A stretch of 64,000 nucleotides of DNA from CAINDZ01 sp964399195 (GTDB lineage: Bacteria > Krumholzibacteriota > Krumholzibacteriia > LZORAL124-64-63), in assembly GCA_964399195.1 (NCBI GenBank), contig CAYNPY010000008.1, positions 1 through 64,000 on the forward strand, read 5' to 3'. Below the pieces are notes generated by a model that saw nothing but the letters and a program-made list of their open reading frames with translations, ran no database searches and was not told the DNA's origin. The position numbers and the translations under genes are program-made. Below, piece after piece: positions 17,544 to 26,278 of this stretch (position 1 is its first letter; each line of letters begins with the position of its first letter).

Positions 17544-20500
17544 ATGAAGCGGACCTCGATCTCGTTCCTCTGCCTGCAGATCCTTCTGGCCGCCGCCGGC
17601 GGCACGTGCCGCGCCGGCGCCTCGGGCGAGCCGCCCGCGCCATGGCGTGAGCCGGCGGAGCTGATCGCGTCGGGACGATTCGCGGCCGCCGACACGCTGG
17701 TGCAGCGGATCCTCGCGCAGGCGATCGAGGCGAACGACATCGACAACTGGACGCGCGCGCTGATCGAGCGGCGCACCCTGGGCACCGTGCTGGGGGCGCC
17801 AGAGACGGCGATCCGCCGGCTGCGCGCGACGCCATGGCCGGACGACGACCTGTCGCGGGCCGTGCTGGAACTGCACTACGCACAGAGCCTGGTCGAGTAC
17901 CTGCGCCTTCACGCTTACGAGCTGCGGTCGCGCCAGCGCGTCGTGGCAAGCGATTCGCTGGTGCTCGAGACCTGGGATCACGCCCGCCTCGTGCGCGAGA
18001 TCGACCGGGCGCTGCTGCGGGTCTGGCAGCGCCGCGAGGCGTTGGGCCGCCTCGCCCCGGAGGCCTGGCACGGATACATCGAGGCCAACACCTACCCCGA
18101 CGGGATCCGTAGCACGTTGCGGGACGTCGTCACCTACCGCTGGGCCAGGCAACTTTCCGACACCTCGCTCTGGTCGCCGGAGGCGTCCGAGGAGGCGCGC
18201 CGACTGGACCTGGAGGAATTGCTGGCTCTGGCGCGTGCCGACACCGCCGGCATCGCCGCGGCCATGGCCGACACCACGACGCATCCGCTGCGGCGACTCG
18301 GCCTGCTGCTGGCCGACCTGCGCGCCTGGCACACGGCCGGCGGCCGCGCCGGCGGCGCGCTGGAAGCGGAGTTGGCGTATCTGCGCAGCCTGCGGACGGC
18401 GGTGGACCGGCCCGCCATCCGGCGCCGGATGCGGGAGCATCTGGAGGGCATCCTGGCGAACGTCGACCCGACCGAACCGTGGTGGTCGCAGGGCCAGGCG
18501 CAGCTCGCGGAATTCCTGGTCCGCGAAGAGCGACCCGACGGCCACCTCCTGGCCCGCGCCGCCTGCGCCCGTGGCGCCGCGCGCCATCCCGAGAGCATCG
18601 GCGGTCGCTTCTGCGCCTCGCTGCTCGAGCAGATCGAGCACCCCGAATGGCGTCTCGAGGCCATGGGCGCCGACGCCCCCGGGCGGCGCACCATTGCGAT
18701 CATCCACCGCAACCTGCCGCGCCTGTACTTCCGGGCCTGGCGCCACGATCCCGGTGAGGACTGGCCGCAGTCGACGCCGTGGCTCAATCCGAAGGACCTC
18801 GACAGGCACATCGACAGGCACGCGCCGGACCTGGCCTGGGAAGTGGCGCTGCCGCCGACGCCCGACTACCGCGACCATCGGTCCTGGACCGGGCTGCCAC
18901 CCTGTGCGCCCGGAACGTACGCGGTGGTCGCCTCGACGGGCCCCGGCTTCAAGGGCGGCAGCGACCGGATGATCGTCCAGGAGATTCTGGTGAGCAATCT
19001 GGTCGTGACGGCGCTGCCGTTGGAAGGCGGGCTGGACGTTCTCGTGCGTGACGCCGACAGCGGCCTGCCCGTCGAAGGGGCGACCGTCATGGCGGCCGGC
19101 AGCGGCGCGGCGGCGGCCGACGGCCAGCGCCTCACCGCCCTCACGGGGGCGGATGGGAGCGCGCGGCTCGGCGGAGAGATCGAGGGCGGCCTGCAGCTGC
19201 GCGTGTCCCACGAGGGACACCTGGCCCGCCTGTACCACGTCTGGCGGCCAGGCGCGTTGACGGCGACGCCGAGCCTGCGGTCATTCGTCTACACCGACCG
19301 CGCCGCCTATCGGCCCGGCCAGACCGTGCACTGGAAGGTCGTGACCTACGCCACCGCGGAGCGGCTCATGGGCATGCACGCTGCGTCCGGCGAGCCGGTC
19401 ACGGTCCGGCTGCGCGACGCCAACGGGGAAGTGGTCGCCGTGGCGAGGGACACGACCAACGACTTCGGCTCGGCCTCGGGCTCGTTCGCGCTGCCGAAGG
19501 ACAGGCTGCTCGGGCAGTGGTTCATCGCCGCCGAACCTCAGGGCGGCGCCCACATCCGGGTCGAGGAATACAAGCGCCCGACCTTCGACGTCACGCTGCC
19601 GGATCCGGCAGCCGCGCCGCAGCCGGGACGGCCCGCGCGACTGGAGGGCCTCGCCCGCTACCTGCACGGACAGCCGGTGTCCGGCGGGCGCGTGCAATGG
19701 AGCCTGCGCCGCAATACGCAGGTGTGGCGGGGCTGGGACGGGCACGCGGCCGGCGGAGGCGCCGTGTTCGCGTCCGGCTCCGGTATCACCGGCGAAGACG
19801 GCTCCTTTGCCGCGGAGTTTGTGCCCGGGGAGATGCCCGCAGCCGACGACGGCCAGGCGCGCCTCGACAGCTACCACCTCCATGTCGACGTGACCGATCC
19901 CGGCGGCGAGACCCGCGGTGCCGATCTGCACTTCCGGATCGGCGCGGTCGAGCGCCTGGCTGCTTTCGAACCGCACGGCGCCCTGCTGGCCGCCGGGTGC
20001 GCCGACACGTTCACGGTCGCCTTGACCGATCTCAACCGCGTGCCGCGCGCAGGTGACGGACGTTGGCGGCTCATGTCCCTGGTGGCGCCGGGCGCCGCGC
20101 GCCTGCCGGGGGATCTGCCCGGAAGCGGGTTGCTGCGGCCGGACGCCTTCTGCGTCACCGAGGGCGACACGCTGGCGCCGCGCTGGGATGCGGCGCCGCC
20201 CTGGCTAACCGCGGTGGGGACCTGGGCCGAGGGCGACACACTCGCCGCCGGCGCGGCGGTGCATGGCGACGATGGCCTGGCACGGATCGTCCTTCGTCCG
20301 GTGGTCAGCGGCGCCTGCCGACTGATCTACGATACGGCGGACGAGCAGGGCCGCCCCGTGAGCGCGAGCCGCCAGGTGTACGTCGCCGCGAGCGCGGGAG
20401 CCGCCGGAGAGCCGTCCGCCCTGCCGCTGCTGCTGGAATCCTCTGCCGAACAGGCGGCAGTGGGCGATACCGTGCGCTTCGTCGTCGCGTCGGGCCTGGC

Positions 20501-23500
20501 CGGGGCGCCGGTCCACGCGCGACTGCTGGTCGGTGAACGCCTGTGGCGCAGCTGGTTCGTCGACCCCGACAGCGCTGTGATCGAGATCCCGGTCACCGCG
20601 CCGATGCACGAGGGACTTACCCTGCAGGCCTGCGTGGTACGCGACCACCAGCTCGTCAGCGAGATGCGCCACGTGCGCGTGCCCTGGACCGAGAAGCGCT
20701 TGTCGGTGGCCCTCACCTCGTTTCGCGATCACCTGAGACCGGGCGAGGAGTCTTCGTTCCGGGTCGAGGTTCACGGCGCGGACCCCCGAACAGCGGCCGC
20801 CGAGGTGCTGGCGCTGATGTACGACCGCAGCCTCGACGCCGTGGCACCGCTGCTGTTGCCGGACCCGCTGACCGGCCTGGCCTTCAGCCGGCACGCGCGG
20901 ACTCCGTACGCCACTGCCGGCGAACGCGCCCGCGGCTGGCATCGCCGCCCGCTGCGGCGTCCGCCCCGCTCGGAAGGCCTGCCCGACCTGGGGCCGGACT
21001 TCCTGCGGTGGTTCCCCGGCACGCGGCTGGACCACCAGCTGAACGAACGCGGCCAACTGCGGCTGACCGGCGTCGATCCGGCCCTGGCCCGGGACCTGGC
21101 GGCCCAGGGCATCCCGGTAGCCCAGCCGTTCGTCGTCCGCGGCGAGGAATACATGGTCGAGATCAAGTCGGCCGTGACCGAGCACACGGTTCGCGGCGAG
21201 ACGTTCGAGAAGTACGCCATCGATTCCGTGGAGGATGCCCTGTCGAAACAGGCCGGCGTCGTCTACCGAGCCGGCGAGCTCTACGTGCGGGGCGGACGCA
21301 GCGGCGAGGACCTGATGAGCATCACCTCGTCGCTGGCCTGGGACGAAGTGTCGGCGCGGACCGACTTCGCGGAGACGGGCTTCTTCCTGCCGCACGTCGA
21401 ACTGGACGAGGCGGGCGGGGCGGTAATCGAGTTCCGCGCGCCCGAGTCGGCGACCGAATGGAAGGTCCTGGTGGCCGCGCTCACGCGCGACCTGCGCGCG
21501 GGGCAGGCCGAACGCCGGCTGCGCACCGTCAAGGACCTGCTGGCGCGCCCGATCCTGCCGCGCTTCCTGCGCGAGGGCGACACCGCCGACCTGCGCGTTC
21601 TGGTCAGCAACGCCGGCGACGCCGTGCTTGCCGGCGAAGTGCGCCTCGAGATCGAGGATCCGGCCGACGGCCGCGACCTCGGCCCCGCTTTCGGCCTGGA
21701 GCGGCCCGTGCGCCGCTTCCGCGTCGAGCCCGGCGGCACTGCCACCGTGACCTACGCCGTGAGGGCACCGACGGGCGCCGGTCCCGCCACCGTGCGCGCG
21801 CTGGCCCGCGCCGGCGACCGCGGCGACGGCGAGCAGCATCTGCTGCCCATCCTGCCGGAGCGCAAGCACCTGCTGCAATCGCGCTTCGTCGCCCTGGCCG
21901 ACAGTTCGCGACGCGAGCTGCACTTCGCGTCCATGGCCGAGCCCGATCCCACGCGCCACGACGAGCAGCTGACCGTGACGATCGACCAGCGCCTGTTGCC
22001 CGCGCTGCTGCGGGCGCTGCCCTACCTGGTGGAGTACCCGTATGAGAGCACCGACCTGATCGTCGATCGCTTCCTGTGCAGCGGCATCATGTCGCGGCTG
22101 TTCGCCGGCCGGCCGCAGTTGGCTTCGCTTGCGGCCGGACTGGCCGATCGCGACACGCCGCTGCCGGCGTGGGACGCGAGCGATCCCAACCGCTGGCTCC
22201 GCTTCGAGGAGACGCCGTGGCTGCACCAGGCCGCGGGCCGGCCCACGGAATTGGCCGTCGTGCACCTGTTGGCCCCGGATGTGGCGAGCCGCCAGCGATA
22301 CCTGTCGCTGTTCCGTCTGCGCGAACTGCAGCGCGGCGACGGCGGGTTCCCCTGGCACCCCGGCGGACCGTCATCGACGCACGTGACCCTGCAGGTCCTG
22401 CTGGCGCTGGCGCGGGCCGCCGAGTTCGGTCTCGGGGCGCCGGACGACGTGGTGGCGAACGCGTGGCGGTATCTGGGCGATCAGTGCGGAGGCGATGGCC
22501 ATCGTGACCCGTGGGGAAGGCTGGGACCGGACCTGTCGACGCTGCTCGGGCATCTTCTGTCGATCTGGCCGGAGACGGCCTGGCGTGGGTCAGGACTCAC
22601 CGCCGGCGATCGCGACGCGCTCATCGAACAGGCCTGGAGCCGCCGCTTCGCCCTGCCGCGCCTGCTCAAGGCGTATCTGGCACTGACGCTCCACCGCGCG
22701 GGCCGCCCCGACGATGCCCGCGCATTGTACGAAGCGGTGCTGGACGGCGCTCGTATCGACCCCGACCTGGGCGTCTATTGGCAGCCCGAGGACCGTTCGT
22801 GGCTCTGGCACAACGACCGCGTGGGATCGCACGCCGTCTTCCTGCGCGCGGCCACCGAGATCCGCCCCGACGACCCGCGACGCCGCGGCCTGGCGCAGTG
22901 GCTGCTGCTGAATCGCCAACTGAGCCACTGGGGCTCGACGCGCGCGACCGCCGAGGCGATCTACGCCCTGGCGCGCTACCTCGACGCCGAAGGTACCCTC
23001 GACGCGCGCGGCATCGTGCGCGTCGAGCTGGGAGCCCAGGAGCGACGCTTCGTCGCCGATCCCGACGAGCCCCTTTCCGGGTCCGACGTGATCGTGCTGG
23101 AGGGCGACCGGATCGATCCGGCGACGATGCACACCATCGTCGTGCAACGCGAATCGCCGGGCCTGGCTTTTGCCACGGCCACGTGGACCTTCAGCACCGA
23201 GAGGATGCCGACGACCGGCGACGGCGATCTACTTGCCGTTTCCCGTGAGCTGTTCCGTCGCGAGTTGAAGGACGGACGCCCGCTGCTGACGCCGCTGCGC
23301 GACGGCGAGAGGGTGAAGATCGGCGACGAGATCGAAGTGCGGCTCACGGTCACCGCCCGGCAGTCCGCGGAGTACGTGCACATCCGCGACCCGCGCGCGG
23401 CCGGCTGCGAACCGGTCGACATGCGCTCAGGTCCGCGCTGGAACGAAGGGATCTACCATCACCAGGAGGTCCGCGACGCGGCGACCAGCTTCTTCGTCCC

Positions 23501-23651
23501 GTGGCTGCCGGCCGGGCGCATCACGCTGGCCTACCGCGTGCGCGCGGCCGTGAGCGGCGTATTCGCCGCCCAACCGGCGGTGGTCCAGTCGGTGTACGCG
23601 CCGGAGTTCGGCGCCCATTCGGCGGGGAACGTCGTGAGGATCAGGGACTGA
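17544..23651 (+). CDS. Alpha-2-macroglobulin family protein, thioester-less, with TonB-plug-like insert
   Basis: A 2035-residue secreted protein (signal FLCLQILLAAAGGTCRAG). Residues ~40-500 are helical, as in Bacteroidetes-type members. MG domains follow (YTDRAAYRPGQTVHWKV; VEEYKRPTFDVTL), the MG2/bait-adjacent region, and an A2M domain (FLPHVELDEAGGAVIEFRAPESATEWKV). The helical complement-like domain contains YPYESTD at 1498-1504, where thioester members have a C-x-E-Q. The thioester cysteine and glutamine are therefore absent and covalent trapping is unlikely. Residues ~1205-1260 resemble a TonB-receptor plug start (VRGETFEKYAIDSVEDALSKQAGVVYRAG, then LYVRGGRSGEDLM). No pbpC partner is nearby. 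ATG 17544 has GGGGG seven bases upstream; 17538 is an alternative. Likely role: envelope protease defence or surface complex (inference). Confidence 0.88.
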   Translation: MKRTSISFLCLQILLAAAGGTCRAGASGEPPAPWREPAELIASGRFAAADTLVQRILAQAIEANDIDNWTRALIERRTLGTVLGAPETAIRRLRATPWPDDDLSRAVLELHYAQSLVEYLRLHAYELRSRQRVVASDSLVLETWDHARLVREIDRALLRVWQRREALGRLAPEAWHGYIEANTYPDGIRSTLRDVVTYRWARQLSDTSLWSPEASEEARRLDLEELLALARADTAGIAAAMADTTTHPLRRLGLLLADLRAWHTAGGRAGGALEAELAYLRSLRTAVDRPAIRRRMREHLEGILANVDPTEPWWSQGQAQLAEFLVREERPDGHLLARAACARGAARHPESIGGRFCASLLEQIEHPEWRLEAMGADAPGRRTIAIIHRNLPRLYFRAWRHDPGEDWPQSTPWLNPKDLDRHIDRHAPDLAWEVALPPTPDYRDHRSWTGLPPCAPGTYAVVASTGPGFKGGSDRMIVQEILVSNLVVTALPLEGGLDVLVRDADSGLPVEGATVMAAGSGAAAADGQRLTALTGADGSARLGGEIEGGLQLRVSHEGHLARLYHVWRPGALTATPSLRSFVYTDRAAYRPGQTVHWKVVTYATAERLMGMHAASGEPVTVRLRDANGEVVAVARDTTNDFGSASGSFALPKDRLLGQWFIAAEPQGGAHIRVEEYKRPTFDVTLPDPAAAPQPGRPARLEGLARYLHGQPVSGGRVQWSLRRNTQVWRGWDGHAAGGGAVFASGSGITGEDGSFAAEFVPGEMPAADDGQARLDSYHLHVDVTDPGGETRGADLHFRIGAVERLAAFEPHGALLAAGCADTFTVALTDLNRVPRAGDGRWRLMSLVAPGAARLPGDLPGSGLLRPDAFCVTEGDTLAPRWDAAPPWLTAVGTWAEGDTLAAGAAVHGDDGLARIVLRPVVSGACRLIYDTADEQGRPVSASRQVYVAASAGAAGEPSALPLLLESSAEQAAVGDTVRFVVASGLAGAPVHARLLVGERLWRSWFVDPDSAVIEIPVTAPMHEGLTLQACVVRDHQLVSEMRHVRVPWTEKRLSVALTSFRDHLRPGEESSFRVEVHGADPRTAAAEVLALMYDRSLDAVAPLLLPDPLTGLAFSRHARTPYATAGERARGWHRRPLRRPPRSEGLPDLGPDFLRWFPGTRLDHQLNERGQLRLTGVDPALARDLAAQGIPVAQPFVVRGEEYMVEIKSAVTEHTVRGETFEKYAIDSVEDALSKQAGVVYRAGELYVRGGRSGEDLMSITSSLAWDEVSARTDFAETGFFLPHVELDEAGGAVIEFRAPESATEWKVLVAALTRDLRAGQAERRLRTVKDLLARPILPRFLREGDTADLRVLVSNAGDAVLAGEVRLEIEDPADGRDLGPAFGLERPVRRFRVEPGGTATVTYAVRAPTGAGPATVRALARAGDRGDGEQHLLPILPERKHLLQSRFVALADSSRRELHFASMAEPDPTRHDEQLTVTIDQRLLPALLRALPYLVEYPYESTDLIVDRFLCSGIMSRLFAGRPQLASLAAGLADRDTPLPAWDASDPNRWLRFEETPWLHQAAGRPTELAVVHLLAPDVASRQRYLSLFRLRELQRGDGGFPWHPGGPSSTHVTLQVLLALARAAEFGLGAPDDVVANAWRYLGDQCGGDGHRDPWGRLGPDLSTLLGHLLSIWPETAWRGSGLTAGDRDALIEQAWSRRFALPRLLKAYLALTLHRAGRPDDARALYEAVLDGARIDPDLGVYWQPEDRSWLWHNDRVGSHAVFLRAATEIRPDDPRRRGLAQWLLLNRQLSHWGSTRATAEAIYALARYLDAEGTLDARGIVRVELGAQERRFVADPDEPLSGSDVIVLEGDRIDPATMHTIVVQRESPGLAFATATWTFSTERMPTTGDGDLLAVSRELFRRELKDGRPLLTPLRDGERVKIGDEIEVRLTVTARQSAEYVHIRDPRAAGCEPVDMRSGPRWNEGIYHHQEVRDAATSFFVPWLPAGRITLAYRVRAAVSGVFAAQPAVVQSVYAPEFGAHSAGNVVRIRD

Positions 23652-23677
23652 GGCGCTTCGCGCGCCGGCGGAGCGAA

Positions 23678-23709
23678 ACCGGCCGCTCCTGGTGCAAGGA
23701 GCGGCCGGT
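23678..23709. terminator. Bidirectional terminator-like hairpin
   Basis: A perfect 13-bp stem, ACCGGCCGCTCCT / AGGAGCGGCCGGT, with a GGTGCA loop, lies between the convergent stops of the macroglobulin gene (23651) and the small secreted protein (23730). There is no T-run on either strand. Confidence 0.7.
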
Positions 23710-23729
23710 CCCGTTGCAGAACGCGCGAA

Positions 23730-24380
23730 CTAGCGGAACAGCGCCTTCACGCCGCCGAAGCTCTCGGTCTCGGTCGACACCGGGGTGTACGGCCCGATGA
23801 CGATGTTGCCGTACGGCGCCACGTCGGTGATCCACACGCAGACGCCGATCATCTCGAAGCCCCACTGCACGTGGCGGGCGGGGTCGTTGAGCAGGGCCAG
23901 CGACAGCGTGAAGTCGCCGCTGCTCGGCAGGTCGATCATCGTCTGGTTGAACGACGAGAAGTCCGGCGCGAAGTCGCGGATGAAGGCCTTGGCGACGTGC
24001 GCCGTGGTCAGCGTGTTCGACAGCACGGTGCCGGTGAAGGTCAGGGTCTGGCCGGCGAACGAGCCGTCATCGACCTGCGCGTACGAGTCCGCGAACATGA
24101 TCTTCTGGCCCACGCTGCCGGGGCCGCCGCTGGGCAGGTACCAGTACGGATCGGGGTCGCCGATCGAGTTCGGGCTCAGGACCAGGTTCGGGCCCGAGAA
24201 CGCGGCGACCAGGTCCGCGAAGCCCCAGCCGCTGCCCCACAGGTAGTTGTAGCCGAGGTCGTAGACGTTCATGTAGCCGTTGCTGATCTGGGGGCTGACG
24301 GTGACGTCAGCGGCGAGGGCGGAGCCGGCGCACAGGGCGCACACCAGCAGGATGACGAGCGCTTTCGCATTGCGGCGCAT
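23730..24380 (-). CDS. Small secreted beta-sandwich protein with C-terminal FGGVKALFR tail
   Basis: A 216-residue protein. It has a signal peptide (ALVILLVCALCAGSALA), then a beta-sandwich of ~180 residues (VAKAFIRDFAPDFSSFNQTMIDLP, then VQWGFEMIGVCVWITDVAPYGNIVIG). It is similar in layout to the ectodomain of the protein at 11210 (TAKAFIKTLNP, then QIGFLNTATFYEPSAIFYDNV). Instead of a FlgD-like domain it ends TESFGGVKALFR, one of the five short tails in the window. It is transcribed from an operator-controlled promoter at 24577-24547 with the same -10 and dyad geometry as 11107-11135, leaving a ~165-base leader. I infer a surface carbohydrate-binding role in the glucan regulon. Confidence 0.82.
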   Translation of the reverse strand: MRRNAKALVILLVCALCAGSALAADVTVSPQISNGYMNVYDLGYNYLWGSGWGFADLVAAFSGPNLVLSPNSIGDPDPYWYLPSGGPGSVGQKIMFADSYAQVDDGSFAGQTLTFTGTVLSNTLTTAHVAKAFIRDFAPDFSSFNQTMIDLPSSGDFTLSLALLNDPARHVQWGFEMIGVCVWITDVAPYGNIVIGPYTPVSTETESFGGVKALFR

Positions 24381-24546
24381 GTCTGGGCCTTTCGTTGAGG
24401 GCTTGGTCGGCCGCTGCGGCCGTGGCCTGCATCGGCAACCGGACGGAATCGACGTACCGCTCCGGGCGATCATTCCGCCGGCGCGATGTCTCCCGGGACC
24501 GGCCACCGCAGAATCGGGCGCACGGCGGCAGCGCTCCCATGCTTCC

Positions 24547-24577
24547 ATCATAGACTATGTTCGGTTTCCGAATCAAG
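24547..24577 (-). promoter_or_regulatory. Promoter with ROK-type operator, site 2
   Basis: The dyad CTATGTTCGG-TTT-CCGAATCAAG lies at 24555-24577. On the minus strand TTGATT (24576-24571) is followed by TATGAT (24552-24547). From TTCGG to TATGAT the layout matches site 1 exactly: 20 bases, with a shared CCGAACATAGT block. It drives the gene starting at 24380. Confidence 0.7.
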
Positions 24578-24720
24578 TTCAAAAGTGAGGGCGGCTCACA
24601 CAAATTCCCGTGCGCCGGATGCCGTCCTCGGATGCAGGCGACAGAAAATCGCACCTTCAAGCAAGTGACTATTGTTCAATAAGTTGCGCCCGGCGGCAAC
24701 CCGCTCGCAGCAGCGCCGGC

Positions 24721-26115
24721 TCAGGCCCCGGTCCGCGGGCCATGTGAAGTCTCGGCGTGGATGGCGCTCGCCAGCGCGCCCAGGCGCCCCGCCAGCGCCT
24801 CGAGCCGATACTCGTGGAGGTCGGCCAGCGTGTGGCGCAGCTCGCCCCCGAGCGGGGACAGCCACCGTCCGTCCAACCCACGGGGACCGAACAGGCACCC
24901 GAGGATCATGCCCGCCGTGGCGCCGAAGCTGTCGGTGTCCGCGCCCTGGCTGACCTGCAGGCAGAAGCCGTGGTCCACCGAGCGCGCATGCTTCACCGTG
25001 TTGACCAGTGCGGCGACTTCCTGGAAGACCTGGCAGTGCCCGTGCCGCCCGAAGCGGGCGCAGACGGCATCGCTGGCCGCCTGCCAGTCGCGCGAGGCGG
25101 CGACGATGCCGAGCGCTTCGGTCACCGCCGCGGCGAACCGCGAGCGGGACGGCACGCGCTCGAGCGCGGCTTCCACCAGGTCCAGGCGATCGTTGCCGGG
25201 CGGCCCGGCCTCCGCGCCGAGGCAGATCGCGATCAGCGCCGCGACGAACATGGCGCCGTAGACGCCGGTGCGCGCGTGCGTGAACGAGGCGTCCTGCCAC
25301 GCGAGCCGCGCGGCCAGGTCCGGATGGCCGGGACAGGCGCAGCCGTAGGCGTCGGCGCGGATGAGCGCGCCGCAGAGCTCGTCGCCCGGGTTCAGCCACA
25401 GCACGTCGTGGGGCGCCGGCGCGCGCTGCGCGCCCTCGGTGAACAGGTGGTGGCGGGCGACGCCCAGCGCCAACAGAGCCGTGCGCTCGGGGCCCCAGGT
25501 CCACAGGTGCGGCAGGTTGCGGCCCCACAGGTCGTAGAGGTCGTCGTGCGTGAACGCGGTCCCGTGGCGCTCCAGCGCGAGCATCCCCAGCAGCGTGTAG
25601 TGAAGGTCGTCGTCGGCCACGGCGAAGCGCAGGTTTCCGCGCGTGGTCTGCGGCCAGGAGTCGTGGCGCCTTCCCAACGCCGCCAGGAACGCCTCGCTCA
25701 CGTAGTCGCGCAGCGGCCACTCGCCCACCGCCTCGCCCGCGCGGCGCAGTTCCGCCGCCGTCGGGTCCACCTCCAGCGGCTTGCCGAGCAGGCAGCCGCA
25801 CACCGACCCCAGGAATCCCGTGCGCACGGCGGCGGCGACGGCGGCGAAGTCGGGTTCCGGCCACCGCGCGCCGGGCGCCAGCCGGCCGGACGCGGCGACG
25901 ATCGCGTCCCAGGCCAGCGGCTCCTCCCACGGCCAGTCCGCCCGCAGCGGCGGCTCGCGCAGCTCGGCAGCCAGCGCCGCCAGACCGTCATAGCTGCCGG
26001 CGGCGGCCTCCAGGCGCGCCAGCATCGCCCCCTCGTCCAGATCGGCGCCCTGCGCCAGACGCTGGCGCATGACGTGGAGCACCAGCATCCGCAGATTTTC
26101 CAGGCTGATCAGCAT
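24721..26115 (-). CDS. ADP-ribosylglycohydrolase family protein
   Basis: A 464-residue cytoplasmic protein of the DraG/ADP-ribosylglycohydrolase fold. Visible motifs are GFLGSVCGCLLGKPLEVDPT (the GCLLGKP form found in sugar- and nucleoside-cluster members), the metal-binding DDDLHYTLLGMLALE, YGAMFVAALIAICLG and SQGADTDSFGATAGMILG. These supply the aspartates of a binuclear Mg site. A GGAGGG Shine-Dalgarno is six bases from the ATG at 26115. The gene is divergent from the sugar symporter, across operator site 3. Such proteins next to transporters may remove a glycosyl group from a small molecule rather than from protein, but the substrate here is unknown. Confidence 0.88.
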   Translation of the reverse strand: MLISLENLRMLVLHVMRQRLAQGADLDEGAMLARLEAAAGSYDGLAALAAELREPPLRADWPWEEPLAWDAIVAASGRLAPGARWPEPDFAAVAAAVRTGFLGSVCGCLLGKPLEVDPTAAELRRAGEAVGEWPLRDYVSEAFLAALGRRHDSWPQTTRGNLRFAVADDDLHYTLLGMLALERHGTAFTHDDLYDLWGRNLPHLWTWGPERTALLALGVARHHLFTEGAQRAPAPHDVLWLNPGDELCGALIRADAYGCACPGHPDLAARLAWQDASFTHARTGVYGAMFVAALIAICLGAEAGPPGNDRLDLVEAALERVPSRSRFAAAVTEALGIVAASRDWQAASDAVCARFGRHGHCQVFQEVAALVNTVKHARSVDHGFCLQVSQGADTDSFGATAGMILGCLFGPRGLDGRWLSPLGGELRHTLADLHEYRLEALAGRLGALASAIHAETSHGPRTGA

Positions 26116-26160
26116 CGCGCCCTCCGGCCCGCTGGGCGAAGCACACCTTGGAGAATCCGC

Positions 26161-26209
26161 TTGACCCCTGTATGCTGTCAAGGTACTTTGTTCGGCGGTC
26201 GTACAAAGT
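26161..26209 (+). promoter_or_regulatory. Promoter and ROK-type operator, site 3
   Basis: TTGACC (26161-26166), 17 bases, TACTTT (26184-26189) points to the symporter. The dyad ACTTTGTTCGGC-G-GTCGTACAAAGT at 26185-26209 is palindromic at 10 of 12 pairs and overlaps the -10. TTGAC (26161) and GTCAA (26177) also form an inverted repeat that supplies a TTGACA -35 on the minus strand toward the ADP-ribosylglycohydrolase gene. Confidence 0.65.
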
Positions 26210-26278
26210 CTCCGGCAGGGCACCCCGGGGCCGGACCGCCGCGCCGGGAGAGCCGCTCGCGAACCCGAAGGGGGCCCC

